A DNA stretch of 64,000 nt from Verrucomicrobia bacterium IMCC26134 (GTDB taxonomy: Bacteria > Verrucomicrobiota > Verrucomicrobiia > Opitutales > Opitutaceae): contig CP011265.1 of NCBI GenBank assembly GCA_000972765.1, positions 1,798,001-1,862,000 on the forward strand, in the 5' to 3' direction. Positions 9,997-17,965 of this stretch are shown here, in pieces; position 1 is the stretch's first letter, and the number at the start of each line of letters is the position of its first letter. The notes beneath the pieces are model-generated. The model saw only the letters and a list, made by a program, of their open reading frames with translations. It did no database searches and was not told where the DNA came from. Made by a program: the position numbers and the translations under genes.

Positions 9997-10392
9997 ATGA
10001 GCTCACTTCCCTCCCCTGCCCCGGATAACAATGCAACACCCGCGCCAGCGCCTAAACTCACGCTCACGCCCAAACCACCTGCACCCGCTCCCGTTGCCTT
10101 GTCTGTGCCGGTTTCTGCCGAAACGCCTGCCGAGGTGGTAAGCCCGACGGCCTCGGCTGCAGCGACCGAAGCCCCGGCGCCAAAGCCCACGCTCGTTCCC
10201 AAGCAGTCGCTAAAGCTCCAGTCCAATCCCGATTCAGAAAGCAAACTGCCCAACAACGGAGCCTTCATTTCGCCCATGCCAAACCTGAAGGATTCTGACG
10301 GCGATGTCTCCCCTGTCTTTACCGTGATTTCCGGCCTGGCCGCCGCCGCCGCCCTCACCTTCGCGTATCTCCTCTTCCTTAAAAACAAGTAA
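9997..10392 (+). CDS. Pro/Ala-rich tail-anchored membrane protein, unknown function
   Basis: From ATG 9997 the product has 131 residues. About 80 residues are a low-complexity Pro/Ala/Lys/Thr chain (repeats like APKLTLTPKPPAPAP), then NGAFISPMPNLKDSDGD, then one membrane segment near the C-terminus (VISGLAAAAALTFAYLLFL) ending in KNK. This looks like a protein anchored by its C-terminal helix with a flexible proline-rich arm, or a linker of an envelope complex. A frame opening 39 bases earlier adds residues of no evident value. It lies between the scpA group and trxA. Function unknown. Confidence 0.7.
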   Translation: MSSLPSPAPDNNATPAPAPKLTLTPKPPAPAPVALSVPVSAETPAEVVSPTASAAATEAPAPKPTLVPKQSLKLQSNPDSESKLPNNGAFISPMPNLKDSDGDVSPVFTVISGLAAAAALTFAYLLFLKNK

Positions 10393-10417
10393 GCCTTTCC
10401 GTTTTCCAACACCTATC

Positions 10418-10741
10418 ATGTCTCAAGAACTTGCTCATTTCGACGACGACTCTTTCAAAACTGCAATTGCCGGCCCTCTGCCTGTTCTTGTTGATTTCTG
10501 GGCGCCATGGTGCGGCCCCTGCAAGGCCATCGCGCCTATTCTTGCCGAACTCGCCACAGAACTCGCCGGTAAAATTCAGATCGGCAAAGTGAACGTCGAT
10601 GACCACAGTGAGCTCTCCATACAATATAACGTGCGGGCGATTCCGACCATGTTGCTCTTCAAAAATGGGGTGATCGTTGAAACGCTGGTAGGTATCCAGT
10701 CCAAGGACTCACTCAAGGCGAAGTTGATCGCCAAACTCTGA
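10418..10741 (+). CDS. trxA: thioredoxin
   Basis: Cytoplasmic thiol-disulfide oxidoreductase of 107 residues, the usual size. The active site WCGPC is at residues 31-35 within DFWAPWCGPCKAIAPIL. Further family marks are KVNVDDHSELSIQYNVRAIPTMLLFKNG, with the cis-proline of AIPT. It lies 25 bases after the preceding gene and is followed by a strong intrinsic terminator, so it ends this transcript. Confidence 0.96.
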   Translation: MSQELAHFDDDSFKTAIAGPLPVLVDFWAPWCGPCKAIAPILAELATELAGKIQIGKVNVDDHSELSIQYNVRAIPTMLLFKNGVIVETLVGIQSKDSLKAKLIAKL

Positions 10742-10779
10742 TCTCTCTCCGGTCATCAGTCCCGGCCTCCTGTTCTCCC

Positions 10780-10808
10780 GCCCGGCCTTCGCAGGCCGGG
10801 TTTTTTTT
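10780..10808 (+). terminator. intrinsic terminator after trxA
   Basis: A GC-rich hairpin (CCCGGCCT paired with AGGCCGGG over a short loop) is followed directly by eight T. It separates trxA from the Rsm22-like gene. Confidence 0.9.
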
Positions 10809-10826
10809 GCGCCATCGCTAACTCAC

Positions 10827-11870
10827 ATGCCTGATTTCGAACACCTCGACTGGTCCGCGCTTGATCGCCTGCGCGGCACTTTTCTTGCCGATGCCGCCGG
10901 GCGCGCTGCTCCCTATTGGCAGAACCAAGAAACGCTTGCTGCGTATGACGCCACCTACGGCGAACGCATCGGCTGGAAATGGGACGCCCTTCTTCAAGAA
11001 CTGACCTTGCGCTCGTGGAAGCCAAGCCCCGGCTCCGTGCTTGTTGACTGGGGCTGCGGCAGCGGAGTAGCCGGACGTCGCGTGCTCGCAGCCTTTGGAG
11101 CATCTCATTTCTCCGGCCTGCATCTTCACGACCACGCAACCGAGGCGATGGCATTCTCATCCGCGCGCGCGCGTGAATCGTTCCCGGACATCCCGTTACT
11201 CGACTCGGTCTCCTTCCGGCTTTCAGCCGCGCCTTTCACCTTGGTTGTCAGTCACGTGCTCAACGAACTCCCGGCCGATGCCCGCGCCAACCTTTTGGAA
11301 CTGGCGGGCCGTGCGTCCGCAGTGATTTGGGTAGAGCCTGGCACACATGCCGATAGTCGTTCTCTCGCCTCAGTGCGTGATGGCTTCCGCACCACGCATC
11401 GTATTGTCGCGCCCTGCACGCACCGTGAAAACTGCCCGCTCTTCGCCGAGGCCAACGCCCGCGATTGGTGTCACTTCTTCGCCCACCCTCCGGCAGGAGT
11501 TCAGAATGACTCCTCTTGGGTCCGTTTTGCCCTTCGTGCCGGGATTGATCTCCGCAGTCAGGCTTACAGCTGTCTGGTCCTTGATCGCTTGTCCACGCCC
11601 GCGCTGCCGACGCCCGCCGGGGGTGTGAAAGCCGTCCGTGTGCTCGGCCGTCCCGAGGTCTTCAAACCTTACGCCCGGCTACTCGCTTGTGCATCCGACG
11701 GCATGCATTTCGTGGAGCTTTCGAAACGCACTGACCCAGCCCTGGTCAAACGTCTCGCCAAAGCCCCCCCTCTGCCACTTTACGATCTGGTCCATGAGGG
11801 ATCGCGAGTTACTTCGTTGGTCCCTCTTTTCGCCGAACAAACCGCTCAGGCAGATTCAACCAAAGACTAG
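10827..11870 (+). CDS. Rsm22-like ribosomal small-subunit methyltransferase-family protein
   Basis: A 347-residue protein with a SAM-binding fold: VDWGCGSGVAG (residues 73-83), then VSHVLNELP at the position of motif IV. Beyond it are Cys197, Cys203 and Cys215 in APCTHRENCPL...RDWCHFF, and Cys249 in YSCLV. This pattern is the mark of the Rsm22/METTL17 family, which acts in assembly of the small ribosomal subunit; in the mitochondrial member equivalent cysteines hold an iron-sulfur cluster. Cluster binding here is inference. It starts 19 bases after the trxA terminator and is followed 6 bases later by an MFS gene. True methyltransferase activity is not established for the family. Confidence 0.75.
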   Translation: MPDFEHLDWSALDRLRGTFLADAAGRAAPYWQNQETLAAYDATYGERIGWKWDALLQELTLRSWKPSPGSVLVDWGCGSGVAGRRVLAAFGASHFSGLHLHDHATEAMAFSSARARESFPDIPLLDSVSFRLSAAPFTLVVSHVLNELPADARANLLELAGRASAVIWVEPGTHADSRSLASVRDGFRTTHRIVAPCTHRENCPLFAEANARDWCHFFAHPPAGVQNDSSWVRFALRAGIDLRSQAYSCLVLDRLSTPALPTPAGGVKAVRVLGRPEVFKPYARLLACASDGMHFVELSKRTDPALVKRLAKAPPLPLYDLVHEGSRVTSLVPLFAEQTAQADSTKD

Positions 11871-11876
11871 CCCCCC

Positions 11877-13163
11877 ATGTCTACATCCAGTTCCCCTACC
11901 ACTCCGGCACGCAACTCAACGAGACGCATCCTCTTTGCCAGTCTCGCCGGCACAACCATCGAGTTTTTTGATTTCTACATTTATGCAACGGCGGCGGTGC
12001 TGGTTTTTCCGAAACTTTTTTTCCCTGGCTCCGATCCAGCGCTGGCGACCCTGCAATCCCTCGCCACCTTCGCGCTCGCCTTTTTTGCCCGACCAGTCGG
12101 CTCGGCCGTGTTCGGTCATTTTGGCGACCGGATAGGCCGCAAAGCCACACTGGTCGCAGCTTTGCTAACGATGGGCTTGTCTACCGTATGCATCGGCCTG
12201 CTGCCTACCTACGCGAGCATCGGTGTGCTCGCGCCCGTGTTGCTCGCGCTTTGCCGCTTTGGTCAGGGCTTTGGTCTCGGCGGCGAATGGGGCGGGGCCA
12301 TTTTACTGGCAACGGAGAACGCGCCCCCCGGCAAACGTGCCTGGTTCGGCATGTTTCCCCAGCTCGGGGCGCCACTCGGCTTTCTAGGCTCGGGCGGCAT
12401 TTTCCTCCTACTATCCGAGACCCTGACCGACGCACAGTTTCTCGCCTATGGCTGGCGCCTGCCTTTCCTCGCGAGCAGTCTACTCGTGCTCGTGGGTCTC
12501 TACGTGCGGCTCAATATCACCGAGACACCTGCCTTTCGTGAAGCCATGGAGAAAAAGGAACGCGTTGAGGTGCCGATCATCACTATTTTCCGCACCCACA
12601 CCTGGCCTCTTTTTATCGGCACTCTCATCGCCATCGCGACCTTTCTCCTGTTCTATTTGCTGACGGTTTTTTGTCTAAGCTGGGGAACAAGCAAACTCGG
12701 CTACAGCCGTGAGAAGTTTTTGCTGATTCAAATGGCCGGGGTCTTGTTTTTTGCGGCGACCATTCCGATTTCCGCCATCTGGGCCGACCGCCACGGACGC
12801 CGTCTCACCTTGATTCTTATCACCGGCGCTATCGTGGCGTTTGGCCTCGTCTTTGGCGGTCTCTTCGAAGCTGGCTTGGCAGGTGTTGTGGCCACCCAGT
12901 TTATCGGCTTTGGATTGATGGGGCTGACCTACGGCCCGATGGGCACGATTCTTTCAGAACTCTTCCCAACCGCCGTTCGCTACACCGGTGCTTCCCTGAC
13001 CTTTAATCTGGCCGGTATCTTCGGTGCATCGCTCGCCCCCTCGGTAGCAACGTGGCTGGCCATGAATTACGGGCTTTCCTGCGTGGGCTACTACCTTGCC
13101 GCCGCCGCCTCGCTGAGTCTGCTCGCCTTGTTTTTAAGCAAGGAAACACGCCATACAGCCTGA
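11877..13163 (+). CDS. MFS transporter, metabolite:H+ symporter type
   Basis: A 428-residue integral membrane protein with about 12 hydrophobic segments. The region between TM2 and TM3 holds the MFS signature GHFGDRIGRKATLV, and a second copy occurs mid-protein (AIWADRHGRRLTL). The N-terminal GTTIEFFDFYIYATAAVLVFPKLFFP and FGQGFGLGGEWGGAILLATENAP are typical of the MHS group (ProP, ShiA, KgtP), which take up organic acids or osmolytes with protons. The substrate cannot be assigned. It follows the Rsm22-like gene by 6 bases. Confidence 0.88.
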   Translation: MSTSSSPTTPARNSTRRILFASLAGTTIEFFDFYIYATAAVLVFPKLFFPGSDPALATLQSLATFALAFFARPVGSAVFGHFGDRIGRKATLVAALLTMGLSTVCIGLLPTYASIGVLAPVLLALCRFGQGFGLGGEWGGAILLATENAPPGKRAWFGMFPQLGAPLGFLGSGGIFLLLSETLTDAQFLAYGWRLPFLASSLLVLVGLYVRLNITETPAFREAMEKKERVEVPIITIFRTHTWPLFIGTLIAIATFLLFYLLTVFCLSWGTSKLGYSREKFLLIQMAGVLFFAATIPISAIWADRHGRRLTLILITGAIVAFGLVFGGLFEAGLAGVVATQFIGFGLMGLTYGPMGTILSELFPTAVRYTGASLTFNLAGIFGASLAPSVATWLAMNYGLSCVGYYLAAAASLSLLALFLSKETRHTA

Positions 13164-13168
13164 GGGAC

Positions 13169-13804
13169 TCAGGGGCGCACGTGGGGATTTTGCGCTTTCT
13201 CCTGTGCGACCGTGGTTTCAGGGCCGTGTCCGGGATAAAGCACGGTCGTATCTGGCAACGTGTAAATCTGGGTGCGTATCGAGTGGGAAAGCATAGCCAT
13301 GCCTCCGCCCGGAAAGTCAGTGCGACCTACGCTTCCGTTGAAAATCGCGTCACCGCACATCGCCACATCATCCGCCGCGTTCCAGAATAAAACACTTCCG
13401 GGGCAATGCCCCGGAACATGGCGCACCTCCCACTTTTTACCCAAGGCATTGATTGCATCGCCCTGCGTGACCCAGCGGTCCACCTTCACGGCTTCGAGCC
13501 GTATCGTTTTTGGCAGAAACACCTCCATTACGCCCGGAGTCTCCAATAATATTTTATCAGCGGCGTGCGCGCTCACGCGTGCACCGGAGGCTCTCACAAC
13601 TGCACCTACCCCCTGCATGTGGTCCCAGTGGCCATGGGTGAGCCAAAGCTCGATCAGTTTGCAGCGCTCCTGGGCGAGGATGGGCGCGACTTGCGACCAG
13701 ACTTCGTCAGGTGCGTCGATCAAAACCGCCTCGCCGTGCATGACATCGGTGAGCAGGTAGGCGTTGGTTTCGATCGGTCCGCCGGGCAATACATGGATCT
13801 TCAT
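13169..13804 (-). CDS. metallo-beta-lactamase-fold hydrolase, glyoxalase II-like
   Basis: A 211-residue cytoplasmic protein with the metal-site motif LTHGHWDHMQG, a downstream His in HVPGHCPGSVLFW, an Asp in AMCGDAIFNGSVGRTDFPGG and a final YPGHGPET. This arrangement is typical of the small glyoxalase-II-like hydrolases (YcbL/GloB2-type) that bind two metal ions. Substrate is unknown; a thioester hydrolase is most likely. It is convergent with the MFS gene and lies 56 bases downstream of murJ on the same strand. Confidence 0.86.
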   Translation of the reverse strand: MKIHVLPGGPIETNAYLLTDVMHGEAVLIDAPDEVWSQVAPILAQERCKLIELWLTHGHWDHMQGVGAVVRASGARVSAHAADKILLETPGVMEVFLPKTIRLEAVKVDRWVTQGDAINALGKKWEVRHVPGHCPGSVLFWNAADDVAMCGDAIFNGSVGRTDFPGGGMAMLSHSIRTQIYTLPDTTVLYPGHGPETTVAQEKAQNPHVRP

Positions 13805-13860
13805 CGTTCGTCAGCACACTCCAACAACTCGCGTTCGCAAGTCCCGAGCGACGATAGCGC

Positions 13861-15528
13861 TCACGCTCCCCTGCCGCGTTTCAGTTTGCGACGGATCAGA
13901 GCGATCAACTCGTCGCGTCCTTCCACCCGCAGGACCCACGCGGCGACTGTGAAAACACCTAAGCCGAGCGAGATGGACATCGCCAGTCCGGCTATATCCC
14001 GCCAGCCGGGAAGCGCCAGTATTCTGCCAAAACCGCTCGATGCGTCCACCGTCGCGACGACGGCGTCCTTGCCCTCCTGACTCATGATCCGCTCCCAGCC
14101 GCTCCACGCGCCTGCCACGGCCAGCGCCATCACCGAGCCCGCCGCCAGCACCTTGAGCGTGTGAGGTCCGAGGTGGGCGAAGCCCAGACCGGTGTGTTTA
14201 CCAGTCAATCGCACCTGCAAAAACCACGCTTGCGTCAGAACCGCCAGTGTGGCGCCCATCGCCAGCCCCGCGGTGCCCGCCCAGCGCATCAGCACAAGAC
14301 TGGCGGCCACGTTTACGCAAAAACTCGCCAGCGCCGCGCGCACCGGCGTCTCGGTGTCTTTCTGCGCGTAAAAGGCCCGGAGCGCCAGACTCACGAACGC
14401 CAGAAAAGGCAACGCGAGCGCGCTCACCCGAAGCACAGGGATCATCAATTCAGTCGCCTCCGCGTTGAACTGCCCGTGCTGAAACAACACGCGGATGATC
14501 GGTTTCGCCAGCACCACCAGGCCGAAGGCAGCCGGCACGTTGACGAGAATGATCAATCGCATGCCCTGACGGTAATCCTTCGCCAGGGAGTGCATATCCC
14601 CCGCCGCCGCGTGCATCGCGATCTGCGGAAAAAACACCGTCGAAATCGCGATCGCGAACACTCCGATCGGCAACTCCATCAACCGCGTGGATAAGTTCAG
14701 CACCGTCGCCGCCGCGTCGTCGAGCGAGAGTCCGAGCAGGCGGGACACCGTCATGTTGATCAGGTAGATTGCCGAGCCGAAGAGCGTCGGCACCATCAGC
14801 CGCGCTATCTGCTTTACTCCGGAACTTGTCCGCAAGCCCGTGCAGGGCCTCCAGCCCAGCCGCCACAGGGCAGCCGCCGGCACGAGCAGTTGAAGGGCTC
14901 CACCCGCCAGCACCCCGGCGCAGAGCCAGTGCATCGCCGCCGGTCCGCGTCCCAGGCCCTCGCCCCGGCCCCATACCGCCAAACCAAGGAAGCCCATCAT
15001 GCACAGGTTCAGCCACACTGGCGAGAGCGCCGGCTCAATAAAGCGTCCGCGTGTCTGCAACGCAGCGCTGAAAACCGCCGCCAGACACACCATCACCATG
15101 TAGGGAAAAAGCCAGACACCCAGCTCGGCGCCTTGAACCCAGCGTCCCACCGTAGCCGCGTCACACCCCACCTCGATCAGCGTTGGCCCCCAGCTCCCTG
15201 ATCCAGCCAGAAACAGCATGGCGACCGTTGTGATCCCTGCCGTAAGAGCGAGCGTCCAGTTGGCCACCTCGCCTACTAGGCCGAAGGCGCCCGCATCGCC
15301 GTTGCGTCGTGTTTCCTCCTGGAGGGTGGGCACGAAGGCCGCAGTCAAAGCCCCTTCGCCAAGCAGACGGCGGAACAGATTCGGCAGCGTAAACGCCGTC
15401 ACAAAGGCCGAGGCCAGCGCCGTGGTGCCGAAGACCGCCGTCACCGCCATGTCACGCCCGAGTCCGAGCACGCGCGAAACCAAGGTCACCCCTGACACCA
15501 CTCCGATGTTGCGCAATGCTTTGCCCAT
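13861..15528 (-). CDS. murJ: lipid II flippase MurJ
   Basis: Flips lipid II across the inner membrane for peptidoglycan synthesis. The 555-residue protein has about 14 membrane helices. The N-terminus shows the family signature VSGVTLVSRVLGLGRDMAV, then FTLPNLFRRLLGEGALTAAFVP. Internal ISTVFFPQIA and RAFYAQKDTETPVR are also typical of MviN/MurJ. Its start lies about 130 bases from the divergent pta start, which leaves room for two promoters. Confidence 0.94.
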   Translation of the reverse strand: MGKALRNIGVVSGVTLVSRVLGLGRDMAVTAVFGTTALASAFVTAFTLPNLFRRLLGEGALTAAFVPTLQEETRRNGDAGAFGLVGEVANWTLALTAGITTVAMLFLAGSGSWGPTLIEVGCDAATVGRWVQGAELGVWLFPYMVMVCLAAVFSAALQTRGRFIEPALSPVWLNLCMMGFLGLAVWGRGEGLGRGPAAMHWLCAGVLAGGALQLLVPAAALWRLGWRPCTGLRTSSGVKQIARLMVPTLFGSAIYLINMTVSRLLGLSLDDAAATVLNLSTRLMELPIGVFAIAISTVFFPQIAMHAAAGDMHSLAKDYRQGMRLIILVNVPAAFGLVVLAKPIIRVLFQHGQFNAEATELMIPVLRVSALALPFLAFVSLALRAFYAQKDTETPVRAALASFCVNVAASLVLMRWAGTAGLAMGATLAVLTQAWFLQVRLTGKHTGLGFAHLGPHTLKVLAAGSVMALAVAGAWSGWERIMSQEGKDAVVATVDASSGFGRILALPGWRDIAGLAMSISLGLGVFTVAAWVLRVEGRDELIALIRRKLKRGRGA

Positions 15529-15661
15529 TTAGATTTCCGCACCGTCGCAGCCGTCCGCCGTGCTTACAAGTTTACAAGTTTTAGAACCACATCCGTGTCC
15601 CCACTTCGCCACCGGCATTGACGACCATCATGTCGGCGCCCACCTTTTAAACCGCACCCCC

Positions 15662-16693
15662 ATGCCGCTCATCGCCAAACTCACCGAGAAACTTCAGCGC
15701 CACCCTAAACGCATCGTTTTCGCCGAGGGCGCAGATCCGCGCATCCTGCAGGCGGCACGCCAATGGGTGACTCGCCGCATGGGCGCACCCATACTTCTAG
15801 GCGATCGGGTCGCCATCAAGGAGGCAGCGGCAAAGCTCGATATCAACTTGCAGGGCATTCGTATCATCGAGCCTGCCCGCAGCGAGGATTTCGACGCCTT
15901 CGTTATCCAGCTCGAGCAACTCCGTCGCATCAAGGGCCTGAAGCTCGCCGAGGCCGGTGCGGCCATGAAAGAAAACGGCTACTTCGCCACCATGATGGTC
16001 GCCACCGGCCAGGCCGACGCCCTTGTATCCGGAGCCACCCTCACTGCATCCAGCGCTCTCCGTCCCATCTTCCAAATCATACCTCGTCTGCCTGGCGTTC
16101 AGCACGCCTCCTCCCTCATGGTGCTGGACTTCGACGAAAAGAAGGTGGGGTCGGATGGATCGCTCTTCCTTACGGATTGCGGCGTCATTCCCGATCCCAC
16201 CGCCGAGCAGCTCTGCGATATTGCCCTCTCCACCGCCAGCATCGCCCGCCACCTCACCAACGAAGTGCCGCGCGTCGCCATGCTGAGCTACTCGACGAAG
16301 AGTCTCTCCAACCAGCCAACGTTGGTCAAAGTCCGCCACGCCACCGAACTGGCTCGAGCGAAGGCGAAGGCCCTCAATTTCGAACTCGAAATCGAGGGTG
16401 AGATCCAGGTGGACGCCGCCCTCGATCTCGCGGTCGCCAAAATAAAAGGGGTCCAGAACTCCGTGGGCGGTCGCGCCAATGTGCTCGTGTTTCCCGATCT
16501 GAATTCGGGCAATATCGCCTTCAAGCTCGTCCAGATTTTAGCCGGTGCAAATACCTTTGGCCAGATCATCACCGGGCTCAGTAAACCCGCAGCCGAGATC
16601 TCCCGTGGCGCCAGTGCACACGATGTCTTTGGCGCGGCTACGATCGTAGGCGTCCAGGCCATCGATCGCCGTCTCCTCCATGGAACAGCGTAA
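15662..16693 (+). CDS. pta: phosphate acetyltransferase, catalytic domain only
   Basis: Interconverts acetyl-CoA and acetyl phosphate. From ATG 15662 (MPLIAKLTEKLQ) the product is 343 residues, the size of the isolated PTA_PTB domain. Motifs seen are RIVFAEGADPRILQAA, VSGATLTASSALRPIFQIIP, MVLDFDEKKVGSDGSLFLTDCGV and VFPDLNSGNIAFKLVQ. The N-terminal BioD-like and DRTGG domains of enterobacterial Pta are missing here and form the separate next gene. A frame opening at 15560 adds a Cys/His-rich stretch unlike the family. No acetate kinase gene is in the window. Confidence 0.92.
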   Translation: MPLIAKLTEKLQRHPKRIVFAEGADPRILQAARQWVTRRMGAPILLGDRVAIKEAAAKLDINLQGIRIIEPARSEDFDAFVIQLEQLRRIKGLKLAEAGAAMKENGYFATMMVATGQADALVSGATLTASSALRPIFQIIPRLPGVQHASSLMVLDFDEKKVGSDGSLFLTDCGVIPDPTAEQLCDIALSTASIARHLTNEVPRVAMLSYSTKSLSNQPTLVKVRHATELARAKAKALNFELEIEGEIQVDAALDLAVAKIKGVQNSVGGRANVLVFPDLNSGNIAFKLVQILAGANTFGQIITGLSKPAAEISRGASAHDVFGAATIVGVQAIDRRLLHGTA

Positions 16694-16723
16694 GTCCCCC
16701 GGCCCCTGCACCTCCAGCGAATC

Positions 16724-17947
16724 ATGCCTTCAGCCTCAATTATCACACCGGATGCGCCCTTGAGCGGCGACTCCTGTCCTGCGGGCGACGCGGCAGCGAC
16801 CAATCCGTTTTCCCTGCCGGCCCTACCGCTCCAAAGCAAACCGAACAACACGGTTACCAAGCGCATCTTCGTCGCCGCCACGCGCATGAACGATGGCAAG
16901 ACAACCACCTGTCTCGGTCTCTACGGCGCACTCCAGTCCATCTTCCCACGCGTTGGCTTCATCAAGCCGGTTGGGCAGCGTTTCGTTGACGTGCAGGGGC
17001 AGAAAATCGACGAGGACTCTGTCCTGCTCGACTCCATCTTCCAGGTGCGCGTGCCGATCGAGAGCATGAGTCCCGTCGCCATTGACGGCACCTTCACCCG
17101 GCGATTTCTCGAAAATCCATCGGAGTTGCTTCCCGCCCTCGAAGATAAGATCTGCCGCTCTTTCGACCGGGTGTCTTGGGAAAAAGATTTCACCATCATC
17201 GAGGGCTCGGGGCACGCCGGCGTGGGCTCGGTTTTCGACTTATCAAACGCCCGTGTCGCCCAACTGCTCAACGCCAAGGTCATTCTCGTCTCCCCAGGCG
17301 GAATCGGACGTCCCATCGACGAGCTTTCGCTCAATAAATCCCTATTCGATAAGTTCGGCGTGGAGGTCATCGGCGCGATTCTCAACAAGGTGGAGAGCGA
17401 CAAAATAGACCTCGTCCGGGAATATGCCGGGCTTGGCCTCGCGCGTCTCGGCATTCCTCTGCTCGGTGTGCTGCCCGTCCAGAAGGCACTCAGCGCGCCC
17501 AACCTTTCTCAAATCGCCGAGGAGATTCAGGGGAAGTGGCTGAACGGTCGTCGTGGCGGCGCCAAACAACGCGTGCAACGTGTGATCGTCGGCGCCATGG
17601 CCGCCAAGGGGATCGTCGACTACCTGCAACCCGGCACACTCATCATCACCCCCGGCGATCGAGATGACATCATCCTCGCCGCGCTTGCCAGCGCCACCCT
17701 CTCCGGCGGCGGCCAGATCGCCGGCCTCGTGGTCACGAATGACGTCCGTCCCCACCCGAAACTCGCCGAGTTGCTCGCCCAGACCGAGATCCCGGTCATC
17801 GCCACTCGCGAGGAAAGCTACGAGGTCACCAGCCGCATCAACCACATGTCGGTCAAGACCCAACCGCAGGACACGGACAAGTTTCCCATCATCAAGAAAC
17901 TCATCGCCGACCACGTGGACCTGGCCAAAATCATCGCCAGTGTTTAA
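16724..17947 (+). CDS. BioD-like/DRTGG-domain protein, stand-alone Pta regulatory half
   Basis: A 407-residue protein resembling the N-terminal part of long Pta enzymes. Residues 45-260 form a BioD-like P-loop fold (FVAATRMNDGKTTTCLGLYGAL, GFIKPVGQRFVD, IIEGSGHAGVGSV). The DRTGG-like domain follows at about 270-390 (VIVGAMAAKGIVDYLQPGTLIITPGDRDDIILAAL). The first 40 residues are low-complexity and probably disordered. It starts 30 bases after the catalytic pta, so the two subunits are probably made together and may associate. In long Pta enzymes this region mediates allosteric control; that role here is inferred. It converges with hrpB. Confidence 0.8.
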   Translation: MPSASIITPDAPLSGDSCPAGDAAATNPFSLPALPLQSKPNNTVTKRIFVAATRMNDGKTTTCLGLYGALQSIFPRVGFIKPVGQRFVDVQGQKIDEDSVLLDSIFQVRVPIESMSPVAIDGTFTRRFLENPSELLPALEDKICRSFDRVSWEKDFTIIEGSGHAGVGSVFDLSNARVAQLLNAKVILVSPGGIGRPIDELSLNKSLFDKFGVEVIGAILNKVESDKIDLVREYAGLGLARLGIPLLGVLPVQKALSAPNLSQIAEEIQGKWLNGRRGGAKQRVQRVIVGAMAAKGIVDYLQPGTLIITPGDRDDIILAALASATLSGGGQIAGLVVTNDVRPHPKLAELLAQTEIPVIATREESYEVTSRINHMSVKTQPQDTDKFPIIKKLIADHVDLAKIIASV

Positions 17948-17965
17948 GCTACCCTCGTGACGGCG

